From: an uncultured Christensenella sp.
GTDB lineage: Bacteria; Bacillota; Clostridia; Christensenellales; Pumilibacteraceae
DNA: 64,000 nt
Direction: 5' to 3'
Assembly (NCBI GenBank): GCA_949948895.1
Contig: CATLHE010000001.1
Span: 124,001-188,000 of the forward strand
The position numbers were made by a program, and so were the translations under genes. Shown in pieces: positions 37,519-45,258 of this stretch; position 1 is the first letter of the stretch; each line of letters starts with the position of its first letter. The notes under the pieces are model-generated. The model made no database searches and was not told where the DNA came from. It saw only the letters and a program-made list of their open reading frames with translations.

Positions 37519-40221
37519 ATGGAAAATTGGTACAATAAAACGAGCGAAGAGGTCTTTTCCGATCTCGGTACGTCCGAGCGCGGTTTGGATCAGGCGGAAG
37601 CTGAAAAGCGCCTGGCAAAAAATGGCGAGAATAAACTGCAAGAGGGTAAAAAAGATCCCGTAGTCAAAAAGTTTTTCATGCAGTTTACCGACGTCATGGT
37701 AATAGTGCTCATTGCCGCGGCGATAATCTCCGCGGTTGTCGCCGTTGTCGAAAAGCAGTATTCCGATTTCATAGACGTGGGTATAATCCTCGCCATTGTC
37801 GTGCTTAACGCCATAATCGGCACGGTGCAGGAATGTAAAGCCGAAAAGGCGATGGAATCGCTCAAGCGAATGAGCGCGCCATATTGCAAAGTCAGGCGCA
37901 ATGGCGAGATAAAAAAGATAGAGACCACTCAGCTCGTCGTTGGCGATATAGTTATTCTCGAAGCGGGCGACGTAGTCCCCGCCGATATGCGGCTTATAAA
38001 ATCGATGTCGCTCAAAGCCGAATCGGCAACGCTCACGGGCGAGTCGGTGTCCGAAGAAAAGTATGTTAAGCCCATTACGGGCGCAGAGGTTGCGCTTGCC
38101 GATCGCGACAATATGCTGTTTCAGTCGAGTACAGTCACTTACGGCAGAGGCGAAGGCGTTGTTACGGCTACGGGCATGAACGCGGAAATAGGCAAGATAG
38201 CGTCCATGCTCAACACCAAAGAAAAAAGCGTCACGCCGCTCCAAAAAAAGCTAAACGCTACGGGCAAGTTTATCTCGATAGCCGTTCTTATCATTGCCGC
38301 CGCGGTGTTTATCGTGGGCATACTTTCCGCCGTCGGCACGGGGTCGGTGTCCGTTGATACCGTTCTCGACTCGTTTATGACGGCGGTCGCTCTAGCTGTC
38401 GCGGCGATACCCGAAAGTCTTACTGCGGTCATTACTATCATCATGGCGCTCGGCGTACAAAAATTATCGAGAGAAAACGCCGTTATCAAAAAGCTTCCCG
38501 CAGTCGAGACGCTCGGCAGTACCAACGTTATTTGTTCTGACAAAACGGGCACGCTCACACTCAATCGCATGACGGTCAAAAAGATCTACGCCGACGGTAT
38601 ATTCGATCCCGACTCGCACGGCGAGACGGTGGACGCGCTTTTTAAGTGCATGTGTTTTTGCAACGATACTATAGTCAAAGACGACAACGGCGCGTTTACC
38701 ACAATGGGCGACCCCACGGAGACCGCGCTCGTCGATTATGCGCATAAGCACGGCACAGATAAACGCGTGCTTGACGGCAAGTTCCCGCGCGTGGACGAGA
38801 TACCGTTCGACTCCGAACGCAAGCTCATGACTACGGTCGTACGTGAGAGCGCGGGCGATACGATATATACAAAGGGCGCTGCAGACGAGCTTATAAAACG
38901 CTGTTCGCATATACTTGAAAAAGGTAAAGTGCGAAAGATAACACCTCAGGACGTAGCGGCGATAGAAACGGCTAATAAGAGCATGGCGGACTCTGCGCTT
39001 CGCGTGCTTGCATACGCGTTTAAGCCGAGGAAGAGCGGCAACAGCGACGGGTATGAAAAAGACCTCACGTTTATCGGGCTTTCGGGCATGATAGACCCGC
39101 CGCGCGAAGAAGTAAAAGCCGCGGTCGAGCTTTGCCACGGCGCGGGCGTCACCGTCGTCATGATAACGGGCGACAATCTCAATACGGCGGTCGCTATCGC
39201 TACGACGCTCGGTATATGCACCGATCGAAAGCAAGCGATAACGGGCGCGGAGCTCGAACGCATGTCCGACGAAATGCTCACTAAGCGCGTCGACGAATTC
39301 CGAGTATACGCGCGAGTTTCGCCCGAGCATAAAGTCCGCATAGTCAAGGCGTGGAAAGCCAACGGCAAGATCGTTGCCATGACGGGCGACGGCGTGAACG
39401 ACGCGCCGAGTATCAAGTCCGCAGACATCGGTATCGGCATGGGCATCACCGGTACGGAAGTCACAAAGGAAGCGGCGGATATGGTGCTTGCCGACGACAA
39501 TTTCGCGACGATAGTCACGGCGGTCAAAGAAGGTCGTACTATATTTGCAAACATGCAAAAAACCATACAGTACCTGCTCGCCGCTAACATATCCGAAGTT
39601 TTGTCGTTATTCCTCGCGACCGTGATATTCGCATTTTCCCGCGAGCCGATAGTGTTCTTACTGCCTTTGCAAATTTTATGGGTCAATCTCGTGACGGACA
39701 GTCTGCCCGCGCTCGCGCTCGGCTTGGAGCCGCCCGAAGGCGACGTAATGAACAGCCCGCCGAGAGAATCGAAAGACAATCTGTTTGCCGGTCAGGTCGG
39801 CGTAAATATCATATATCAAGGCATACTTCAAACGATAATCGTACTCGGCGTGTTTTTGGGTTGCGCGCTTACGGGTTGGGGACACGACGTAGGCACTACC
39901 ATGTCGTTCCTTACGCTCTGTCTCACTCAGTTGTTCCACAGCTTTAACGCGCGCAGTCTCACTCATTCCATATTCAACAAGAATTTCTTTAAAAACAAGT
40001 TCATATTTATCGCGTTTTTTGTCGGCGCGGCGCTTACCGTCGGGCTCGCGTGCCTGCCCGTCACCCATGACGTGTTCGCGCTTCAATGGCTCGACGGCAT
40101 GCAATGGCTTACCGTAGTGTTGTGCTCTATCTCCATTATCCCCGCAGTTGAGCTTGTAAAGCTGTTTCAAAACTTGTTGTCCAAGCGTAGATCGGCAAAA
40201 AAAGAGACAGTCGCCAAGTAA
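37519..40221 (+). CDS. P-type cation ATPase, Ca2+ (SERCA/PMCA) type
   Basis: This 900-residue P2-type ATPase probably exports Ca2+. The N-terminal cation-ATPase domain, the actuator TGES (173-176), the phosphorylation site DKTGTLT (Asp341), the hinge MTGDGVNDAPSIK and ten membrane helices are seen. M4 carries AVAAIPESLTAV, the ion-binding PExL with Glu, where most Ca2+ pumps have PEGL. It follows the ABC permease after 2 nt, so it may share its transcript. Confidence 0.9.
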   Translation: MENWYNKTSEEVFSDLGTSERGLDQAEAEKRLAKNGENKLQEGKKDPVVKKFFMQFTDVMVIVLIAAAIISAVVAVVEKQYSDFIDVGIILAIVVLNAIIGTVQECKAEKAMESLKRMSAPYCKVRRNGEIKKIETTQLVVGDIVILEAGDVVPADMRLIKSMSLKAESATLTGESVSEEKYVKPITGAEVALADRDNMLFQSSTVTYGRGEGVVTATGMNAEIGKIASMLNTKEKSVTPLQKKLNATGKFISIAVLIIAAAVFIVGILSAVGTGSVSVDTVLDSFMTAVALAVAAIPESLTAVITIIMALGVQKLSRENAVIKKLPAVETLGSTNVICSDKTGTLTLNRMTVKKIYADGIFDPDSHGETVDALFKCMCFCNDTIVKDDNGAFTTMGDPTETALVDYAHKHGTDKRVLDGKFPRVDEIPFDSERKLMTTVVRESAGDTIYTKGAADELIKRCSHILEKGKVRKITPQDVAAIETANKSMADSALRVLAYAFKPRKSGNSDGYEKDLTFIGLSGMIDPPREEVKAAVELCHGAGVTVVMITGDNLNTAVAIATTLGICTDRKQAITGAELERMSDEMLTKRVDEFRVYARVSPEHKVRIVKAWKANGKIVAMTGDGVNDAPSIKSADIGIGMGITGTEVTKEAADMVLADDNFATIVTAVKEGRTIFANMQKTIQYLLAANISEVLSLFLATVIFAFSREPIVFLLPLQILWVNLVTDSLPALALGLEPPEGDVMNSPPRESKDNLFAGQVGVNIIYQGILQTIIVLGVFLGCALTGWGHDVGTTMSFLTLCLTQLFHSFNARSLTHSIFNKNFFKNKFIFIAFFVGAALTVGLACLPVTHDVFALQWLDGMQWLTVVLCSISIIPAVELVKLFQNLLSKRRSAKKETVAK

Positions 40222-40241
40222 CGGTAAATTCAAAAAACATA

Positions 40242-40270
40242 TTGCAAACGAAAGAGAATAGTGGTATAAT
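40242..40270 (+). promoter_or_regulatory. Sigma-A type promoter of the dCMP deaminase gene
   Basis: TTGCAA (40242-40247), 17 nt, TATAAT (40265-40270), followed by AAAGGAG before the ATG at 40306. Confidence 0.82.
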
Positions 40271-40305
40271 CTTATCTATCACGTTCTGTATACAAAGGAG
40301 TTATA

Positions 40306-40788
40306 ATGGGAAACAAATGGGACGATAGGTTTATGGATATCGCGCGCACGGTCGCGTCTTGGTCGAGCTGTTTTCAGGAAAACCGACAGGTCGGCGCGGT
40401 GATAGCAAAGAATAAACGTATTCTTACTACGGGCTACAACGGCGCGAGTTCGGGCGTAAAAAACTGCAAGGAACGCGGTTACTGTTTGCGGCGCAAGCTC
40501 GGTATAGAATCGGGCACTCGTCACGAGATATGTTATGCGACGCACGCCGAGCAAAACGCTATAATACAAGCCGCGCGCATGGGTATATGCATTGACGGCG
40601 CGACTTTATATTGCACGCATCAGCCGTGTTCCATTTGCACCAAAATGATAATCAACAGTGGGATAAAACGCGTATTGTATGAGCAAGGCTATCCCGACGA
40701 TTTCTCGCTCGAACTTTTTAACGAGGCGGGCGTAGAAATTATTAAGTACGATAAAAATGCCGACGGCGCAAGTCCTGCCGATAAATAA
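40306..40788 (+). CDS. comEB: dCMP deaminase (ComEB-like)
   Basis: This 160-residue zinc enzyme converts dCMP to dUMP for thymidylate synthesis. Zinc ligands are His80-Ala-Glu82 (HAEQNAI) and Cys108/Cys111 (PCSICTKMI). The upstream insert with CKERGYCLRR and the ligand-like H73 is typical of dCMP deaminases. It has its own promoter. A perfect palindrome follows at 40805-40826. Confidence 0.94.
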   Translation: MGNKWDDRFMDIARTVASWSSCFQENRQVGAVIAKNKRILTTGYNGASSGVKNCKERGYCLRRKLGIESGTRHEICYATHAEQNAIIQAARMGICIDGATLYCTHQPCSICTKMIINSGIKRVLYEQGYPDDFSLELFNEAGVEIIKYDKNADGASPADK

Positions 40789-40804
40789 CGCATAATACAT
40801 AGGC

Positions 40805-40826
40805 AGGCGGGATTCGAATCCCGCCT
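40805..40826 (+). repeat. 22-bp perfect palindrome between comEB and the next gene
   Basis: AGGCGGGATTC followed by its exact reverse complement makes a 22-nt palindrome with no spacer. The centre GGATTCGAATCC mimics a tRNA T-arm. It lacks a U-run. It may act as a weak terminator or as part of the leader of the gene at 40836, whose GGAGG site begins 3 nt later. Confidence 0.6.
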
Positions 40827-40835
40827 AGGGAGGCG

Positions 40836-41327
40836 ATGATGAGATTTTGTAATAACTGCGGCACGGAGCTTGATGATTCCGCTAAGTTTTGCGCCAAGTG
40901 CGGAAATAAAATAGCGCAATACGGAGAGGACGGTCAGCTTATTGAAGAACAAATAAACGACACGACACAGACAACCGACGCGCCCAAAGCGTCGAAAAAA
41001 AAGACTTACAATTATTCCGACATGTTTAAACGTTGGTTTTGGTTCGCGTATATTACTTTTGGGCTGTGTTCGGTGCTTATGATCGAGCTTGGCTTTAAGT
41101 TCGTGTGGACGGGCGGAAAATCTCTCATGATAATTTGCGGGATATTCGCCATTCTTTCTGCGATGGTCTTTCTTGCTTACGGCATAATCAATAAGATCGT
41201 TTCGAGCAAGGAAAGTGGGGAAGAAACCCCTAAGCGCGCACAAAACGCCAACATATTGCTTGCTATAAGCATTATAGTATTTGTGTATGTATTTGTTGCG
41301 GGCTTGGCGTTGTTCAATATTTTTTGA
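40836..41327 (+). CDS. Zinc-ribbon membrane protein
   Basis: This 163-residue protein starts with a zinc ribbon (FCNNCGTELDDSAKFCAKCG, the zinc_ribbon_2 type) followed by an acidic linker and three hydrophobic helices (about 68-88, 93-118 and 143-163). Such zinc-ribbon/TM proteins are common in Clostridia with no defined role. The start is ATG at 40836 or 40839, after GGGAGG. It is the first gene of a lower-GC accessory segment running to about 45.1 kb. Confidence 0.75.
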   Translation: MMRFCNNCGTELDDSAKFCAKCGNKIAQYGEDGQLIEEQINDTTQTTDAPKASKKKTYNYSDMFKRWFWFAYITFGLCSVLMIELGFKFVWTGGKSLMIICGIFAILSAMVFLAYGIINKIVSSKESGEETPKRAQNANILLAISIIVFVYVFVAGLALFNIF

Positions 41328-41372
41328 TTTATAATTAAGTAAAATTAAAACGTTTTTTGGAGAATTTATTTA

Positions 41373-41705
41373 ATGTGTAAATATGAGATTCCAAAACGAC
41401 TCGGGTATCCTAAAACAGTTTTTTATGACGATGCAATTATCCTTAGCTACAAGAATGGGATTGATGTCAAGATCAATCCGAATGATATTGATAGAATAGA
41501 GTATGTAAAACCTAGCGTATTGTCATATCTTAGTGCGTTGGTTTGGTTCGGCGGCACATTTCCGGGGCGAATGGAAGTATATATGAAAAGCAATACGTTA
41601 TTAAATCCTTCCATTACTAAAAAAATGTACTTAATTAAAATTTCATATAACGATATTTTAAAGCTGCCAAATATATATAAAGAAAAGATGGGATGGCAAG
41701 TATGA
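41373..41705 (+). CDS. Small protein with PH-like beta segment, unknown
   Basis: I do not recognise this 110-residue protein. Its middle (ILSYKNGIDVKINPNDIDRI, then EYVKP) resembles the segment ITICKDNKILFKIKMSDIKS, then LVYKKP, in the protein at 42548, suggesting a shared PH-like beta domain. Here the two N-terminal membrane helices of the longer relative are missing. One moderately hydrophobic stretch follows (VLSYLSALVWFGG). AT-rich codons contrast with the flanking core genes. Its stop overlaps the next ATG (ATGA). Confidence 0.6.
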   Translation: MCKYEIPKRLGYPKTVFYDDAIILSYKNGIDVKINPNDIDRIEYVKPSVLSYLSALVWFGGTFPGRMEVYMKSNTLLNPSITKKMYLIKISYNDILKLPNIYKEKMGWQV

Positions 41706-41944
41706 GGTTTCTTTTACATTGCATCTTTGCTTTTATAAGTGGTATACTTAGTCCTCCGTGTGAATATTCTTGGTGGGAAGTTTTAATAGGATTTCTCGAA
41801 ATTGCGTCTATAATTGCAGTTTTCGTAGTGTCGATTATATTTCTGGCATGGTATTATGCGATTGCGATCGCCATAGGCTATATTGCTGTCGTTTGTATTA
41901 TCGCTGTAATAATCGATAAAATACGTAAAAATATTAAGCAGTAA
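41702..41944 (+). CDS. Small three-helix membrane protein, unknown
   Basis: This 80-residue, nearly all-hydrophobic protein has about two to three membrane helices (FLLHCIFAFISGIL, EIASIIAVFVVSIIFLAW, AIAIGYIAVVCIIAVIID) and a basic tail (KIRKNIKQ). It starts inside the stop of the preceding gene, so the two are translationally coupled. No family recognised. Confidence 0.6.
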   Translation: MRFLLHCIFAFISGILSPPCEYSWWEVLIGFLEIASIIAVFVVSIIFLAWYYAIAIAIGYIAVVCIIAVIIDKIRKNIKQ

Positions 41945-41960
41945 TATAAAGGAATAGCAT

Positions 41961-42485
41961 ATGAATAAATTATCAGATATAGATATCTCCTTAAGTCAAG
42001 GACAATTGTATAGCCGAAAACATTTTATAGTATTATGGTTAGCTTTAATTTCTTCATCATTACTTATTGTTCTCGGAATAATTTCCTTGGTGTTATCCTG
42101 TATTGAGTGGGATAGAGAGATATTATTTGTCGCAATTCTGTGTATATTAATAGGAATCGCATTTTTGGTCGTTTTGGTATATTGCTTTGTGAAAGATAGA
42201 AAGATTAAAAGGCGAGTTATTATATGGCTTGAAGATGCCGTAAAACTGACGGCTATGGCAAACAAGGTTGATGAGTTTAGAGCTGGGTTTCAACTTTTAA
42301 GCGTTAAGTTGCGCGTGGAGTTTAATTTGAACGGTGTGCCTCATGTTTGCGAAAGTAGTGCGAAATGCTTTGGGGGTAAACCCGGATATCTCGGTGCGTT
42401 TAGACGTTACGTTGATAAGAAAATAGATATCTTATATTCTCCGAAGTATGATGAAGTATTGATATTAAAGGCAACCGAATTGTGA
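41961..42485 (+). CDS. Two-helix membrane protein with DUF3592-like C-terminal part
   Basis: This 174-residue protein has two membrane helices (about 25-48 and 54-77). The C-terminal half, with RYVDKKIDILYSPKYDEVLIL, resembles DUF3592-type domains in which a YVxxKVxVYYNPxxP stretch is common. AAAGGAATAG precedes the ATG. AT-rich codon use matches the neighbours. The function is unknown; its setting beside an RHS remnant would fit an immunity or orphan polymorphic-toxin accessory, but this is inference. Confidence 0.6.
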   Translation: MNKLSDIDISLSQGQLYSRKHFIVLWLALISSSLLIVLGIISLVLSCIEWDREILFVAILCILIGIAFLVVLVYCFVKDRKIKRRVIIWLEDAVKLTAMANKVDEFRAGFQLLSVKLRVEFNLNGVPHVCESSAKCFGGKPGYLGAFRRYVDKKIDILYSPKYDEVLILKATEL

Positions 42486-42547
42486 AATGCTAATATATGC
42501 AATTTACATAGAGAAAGCAAAATATTTGAGGAGGTAAAAGCAAACAA

Positions 42548-43114
42548 TTGAAAAATTCGACAAGAATAAAAATAGGTAAAAATTATCGTATAACATTTGC
42601 GGTATACGGTGCTATGCTATTTACAATTTGTGCGGAGCTTATTGGCGGCATCGTTTGTGCAATACATACAGATATCAATGATTTCGTAATGATTCAATTT
42701 GTTGTTTTAGGATTTATAGGTTTATGTGCTTTGGGATATATAATTTCCGAATTTGTTAGCAGAGATATATGCACTGTTGAAAAAGATGAAATAACAATAT
42801 GCAAAGATAACAAAATCCTATTCAAAATTAAAATGTCCGATATAAAAAGTTTAGTATATAAAAAACCAACCATTCCAATGCGATTACTGTTTTTGCCGGG
42901 TATTATTGTTGGCATTCCGTTAGTGGGATTACTTTCTATTCGTTATTATACGGCTGAAATTGTAGAACAGCCCAATAGATATGGTAGAGGACCTATTATT
43001 ACTTTGGAAGATTATGAGAGGCAATCCGGATTAAAAGAATATGTGTTAATGTTAGGAAAAAAAGAAATAAAGAAAATCATGGACGTTTCTTCAAAAAGTA
43101 TTTCATATATATAA
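42548..43114 (+). CDS. Two-helix membrane protein with PH-like domain, unknown
   Basis: This 188-residue protein probably starts with TTG at 42548, after GAGGAGG. Two membrane helices (about 17-38, 45-66) are followed by a PH-like beta domain (ICTVEKDEITICKDNKILF, then KIKMSDIKSLVYKKP), a further hydrophobic segment (LLFLPGIIVGIPLVGLLSI) and a charged tail. The same architecture recurs at 43584, and a shortened form at 41373. Function unknown. Confidence 0.62.
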   Translation: MKNSTRIKIGKNYRITFAVYGAMLFTICAELIGGIVCAIHTDINDFVMIQFVVLGFIGLCALGYIISEFVSRDICTVEKDEITICKDNKILFKIKMSDIKSLVYKKPTIPMRLLFLPGIIVGIPLVGLLSIRYYTAEIVEQPNRYGRGPIITLEDYERQSGLKEYVLMLGKKEIKKIMDVSSKSISYI

Positions 43115-43160
43115 TAAGTAAAGTATATTAATAAAATCTCGACTTAGTGAAATTTCATTT

Positions 43161-43193
43161 GAGCGCCCACACGTGTTTCGCGTGTGGGCGCTC
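43161..43193 (+). repeat. Perfect 13-bp hairpin beside the RHS remnant
   Basis: GAGCGCCCACACG (43161-43173), 7-nt loop TGTTTCG, CGTGTGGGCGCTC (43181-43193). It lies 47 nt after the preceding gene and ends 4 bases before the first sense codon of the RHS fragment. It has no U-run. It may terminate transcription poorly, or mark the breakpoint where the RHS fragment joined. Confidence 0.75.
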
Positions 43194-43197
43194 GTAA

Positions 43198-43512
43198 TAC
43201 GATACGCTCGGCAACCCTACCAAGTACCGCGACAAAACGCTGACGTGGAAGAACTGCAGACAGCTCGTCAAGTACGACGGAACAACGTTCGACTACGACG
43301 GACAGGGCAGACGTATAAAGAAAGGCAATATATCTTTCACATACGACAGCAACGGCAGACTGTTGAAACAAAGCAACGGGCTGAGCTTTATGTACGATAA
43401 TACGGGAGTAGTAGGACTTACCTATAACGGTTCTACATACTTCTACAGAAAGGACGTACAGGGGAATATAATAGCCATACTTGACAGCACGGGCAGGGTT
43501 GTGGTAGAATAA
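43198..43512 (+). pseudogene. RHS/YD-repeat protein, 3' core fragment
   Basis: The frame from 43198 to the TAA at 43510 encodes 104 residues of the RHS core: it starts YDTLGNPTKYRDKTLTWKN, continues with YD repeats (FDYDGQGRRIKKGN, FTYDSNGRLLKQ, FMYDNTGVVGLTYNG) and ends FYRKDVQGNIIAILDSTGRV. An in-frame TAA sits just before the first codon, there is no plausible start, and the stop falls where intact proteins continue into YTYDAWG and a variable toxin tip. RHS proteins are large secreted or surface polymorphic toxins. This is a decayed or displaced remnant in a 469-nt gap otherwise holding only the hairpin at 43161-43193 and AT-rich sequence. Confidence 0.85.
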
Positions 43513-43583
43513 AAGTAATATTGGTTAGGTATGATTTCGGTATATTCAACTTTTAAGCGATATTCTTTTCAAGGAATTCAGTA

Positions 43584-44102
43584 ATGAAAGTAGACAAAGA
43601 ATATAAAAAAAATACTGTAAAAGTTCATCCGATGCCTATAGTTGCAGTTGGAATAATTAGTTGCGTATTATTGGATGTAGCAATAGTATTATTTTGTATT
43701 CTCTATCCTAAAGAGCCGCTAAAAATAATAACTTGGATTATTATATCAGTATGTGCTGTTATTTTACCTATAACAATGGTTTTGTTTACAGCACGTCGTG
43801 TCTTTTCTACAATATCTATAAACAAACATGGCATAAAACGCACATGCTTAAAGGTATTCTACAAACTTGAAATGCCGTGGGATGGGATAAGGGAGATACG
43901 GTACTGTGAAAGAATAGGTCCGTACTTAATGATTTCCAAGACCGAATCGATAGAGAAGTGGACTTTTGAGAACATGATTAAACGAAAAGATATTTTGCAA
44001 ATAGCACTTACCCCTAAAGTGTATAAGGCGATTAAACCATACTTACAGCAGCCTATACTCGGGTTAACGGAAGAAAAAATAAAGACATTAAAGCTCGAAT
44101 GA
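43584..44102 (+). CDS. Two-helix membrane protein with PH-like domain, unknown
   Basis: This 172-residue protein has two membrane helices (about 18-40 and 47-70) and a C-terminal PH-like part (ISINKHGIKRTCLKVFYKLE, MPWDGIREIRYC), the same plan as the gene at 42548. The domain ends with a helical ALTPKVYKAIKPYLQQ. AAGGA lies before the ATG. AT-rich codons. It lies 72 nt after the RHS fragment. Unknown function; an immunity-type role is only a guess from location. Confidence 0.62.
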   Translation: MKVDKEYKKNTVKVHPMPIVAVGIISCVLLDVAIVLFCILYPKEPLKIITWIIISVCAVILPITMVLFTARRVFSTISINKHGIKRTCLKVFYKLEMPWDGIREIRYCERIGPYLMISKTESIEKWTFENMIKRKDILQIALTPKVYKAIKPYLQQPILGLTEEKIKTLKLE

Positions 44103-44127
44103 CGTAATGAATAAGAACATTCAAATA

Positions 44128-44152
44128 ATCCCCACACTGATGGTGTGTGGAT
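44128..44152 (+). repeat. Inverted repeat ahead of the nitroreductase gene
   Basis: ATCCCCACAC-TGATG-GTGTGTGGAT pairs at 9 of 10 positions. It lies 26 nt after the previous gene and 9 nt before the AAAGGAG site of the nitroreductase. It could end the upstream transcript or shape the leader of the next gene. Confidence 0.4.
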
Positions 44153-44173
44153 ACTATTATAAAGGAGTTTTTT

Positions 44174-44680
44174 ATGCTACACACAATAGAAACCCGAACT
44201 TCGGTTAGACTGTACAAGAAACAGCCAATCGAACAGGAAAAGCTCGACACTATCCTACAATCGGCTATTCTTGCGCCGAGCGCCAAAAACTTTCAGCCGT
44301 GGCGTTTCGTTGTTATACAGAAAAACAAAGAGATTATCTACGGCATAGCAGATTTAATGCAACGCAGCACGTTTGTAAAAACTGCCGATTGCCTGATTTG
44401 CGTGTTCTTAGACAAAGACAGCGGTTTCGATCAAGTCAAAGACTGTCAGACTATGGGCGCGTGCATAGAGAATATGTTGCTCACAGCGACATCGCTCGGC
44501 ATCGGTTCTTGTTGGATAGGCGAGATACTCGACAAACAAGCCGAAGTCAAAGAATTGTTGCAAGTGGACCAAGCTCGCTACGACCTACAAGCTATAATTT
44601 CTCTCGGTTATCCATTACGCGAGAACGGTACAAAAGTGTCTCGAAAGCCGTTGTCCGAAGTAGTATTGGGCTATAAATGA
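44174..44680 (+). CDS. Nitroreductase family protein
   Basis: This 168-residue FMN-dependent oxidoreductase has the N-terminal phosphate-binding TRTSVRLYKKQPI, APSAKNFQPWRFVV and the C-terminal GIGSCWIGEI and ISLGYPLRENGTK. It is short and lacks extra domains; substrates may be quinones, nitro compounds or flavin-linked acceptors. The ATG at 44174 follows AAAGGAG; the upstream extension at 44147 runs through the ribosome site. Codon use is nearer to the core genome than its left neighbours. Confidence 0.9.
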   Translation: MLHTIETRTSVRLYKKQPIEQEKLDTILQSAILAPSAKNFQPWRFVVIQKNKEIIYGIADLMQRSTFVKTADCLICVFLDKDSGFDQVKDCQTMGACIENMLLTATSLGIGSCWIGEILDKQAEVKELLQVDQARYDLQAIISLGYPLRENGTKVSRKPLSEVVLGYK

Positions 44681-44714
44681 GATTAAAATCAAATGATCAA
44701 TCGGGAGGATTGTC

Positions 44715-45128
44715 ATGAGAAAAAAACGCATGAAAAACGACGGTCATATTACATATGATAGCTTGGGAAGGTCGGATAAACATATTTTGCGAATGAACGG
44801 CTATGATAAATTGCCGTCGTCACTACAAGAAAAATGGATCGACTATGATTTTAATCAAACTCTGATGGGAAAAAAGCTATGCGATTTTTTTACATGGGAT
44901 GAGTATTATATATTGCTTCGCGATTTAACAATGATGTATTGCTTTTCTTATCGCGACCGTATGTACGTCATTATGAAAGACGGTGGAGCACGAGGATATC
45001 AATACAGCTTTTACAGTGAAGATGCGGAGTTTTGTTTGCGCGCGAAGACTTTGGATATTTTGTTGGAATTTGCGGCGATAGACGGTAAGCACATTAGTGA
45101 AATTTACGACGAATTGCTTGATTGGTAA
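44715..45128 (+). CDS. Hypothetical protein
   Basis: This 137-residue soluble protein has no motif I recognise. It is rich in aromatic residues (MGKKLCDFFTWDEYYILLRD, RDRMYVIMKDGGARGYQYSF) and ends in an acidic helix. GGGAGG precedes the ATG at 7 nt. It lies just before the ctsR promoter and ends the accessory segment. A compact single domain of the immunity-protein size class is possible but unsupported. Confidence 0.6.
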   Translation: MRKKRMKNDGHITYDSLGRSDKHILRMNGYDKLPSSLQEKWIDYDFNQTLMGKKLCDFFTWDEYYILLRDLTMMYCFSYRDRMYVIMKDGGARGYQYSFYSEDAEFCLRAKTLDILLEFAAIDGKHISEIYDELLDW

Positions 45129-45160
45129 AAGAAAATTTTGTAAAAAATCATTAAAAATAC

Positions 45161-45189
45161 TTGACAACGTAATAATATGGGTATATACT
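45161..45189 (+). promoter_or_regulatory. Sigma-A type promoter of the ctsR operon
   Basis: TTGACA (45161-45166), 17 nt, TATACT (45184-45189). It is the best -35 match in the window, as expected for a heat-inducible promoter held off by a repressor. Confidence 0.88.
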
Positions 45190-45199
45190 TTGGATAAAG

Positions 45200-45216
45200 T
45201 TTGACTTTCTTTGACT
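45200..45216 (-). promoter_or_regulatory. CtsR operator (direct heptad repeat)
   Basis: On the minus strand the site reads AGTCAAA-GAA-AGTCAAA, an exact fit to the CtsR consensus RGTCAAA-NAN-RGTCAAA. It starts 11 nt past the -10 box, over the transcription start, so bound CtsR would block initiation. A further heptad AGTCAAA lies at 45228-45234 on the plus strand. This gives negative autoregulation of ctsR-mcsA-mcsB-clpC, relieved by heat when McsB/ClpC act on CtsR. Confidence 0.92.
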
Positions 45217-45258
45217 TTAAACCAATAAGTCAAACGAATGACTGAGGAGGTGTACGGC

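Noticed and set aside
40800-40830. A tRNA gene suggested by GGATTCGAATCCC
   Set aside because: Only the T-arm resemblance exists; there is no acceptor, D or anticodon arm upstream, where comEB is coding.
43173-43400. 75-codon plus-strand open frame across the RHS fragment
   Set aside because: It is in a different frame from the clear RHS translation and is Arg/Gln-rich without a ribosome site.
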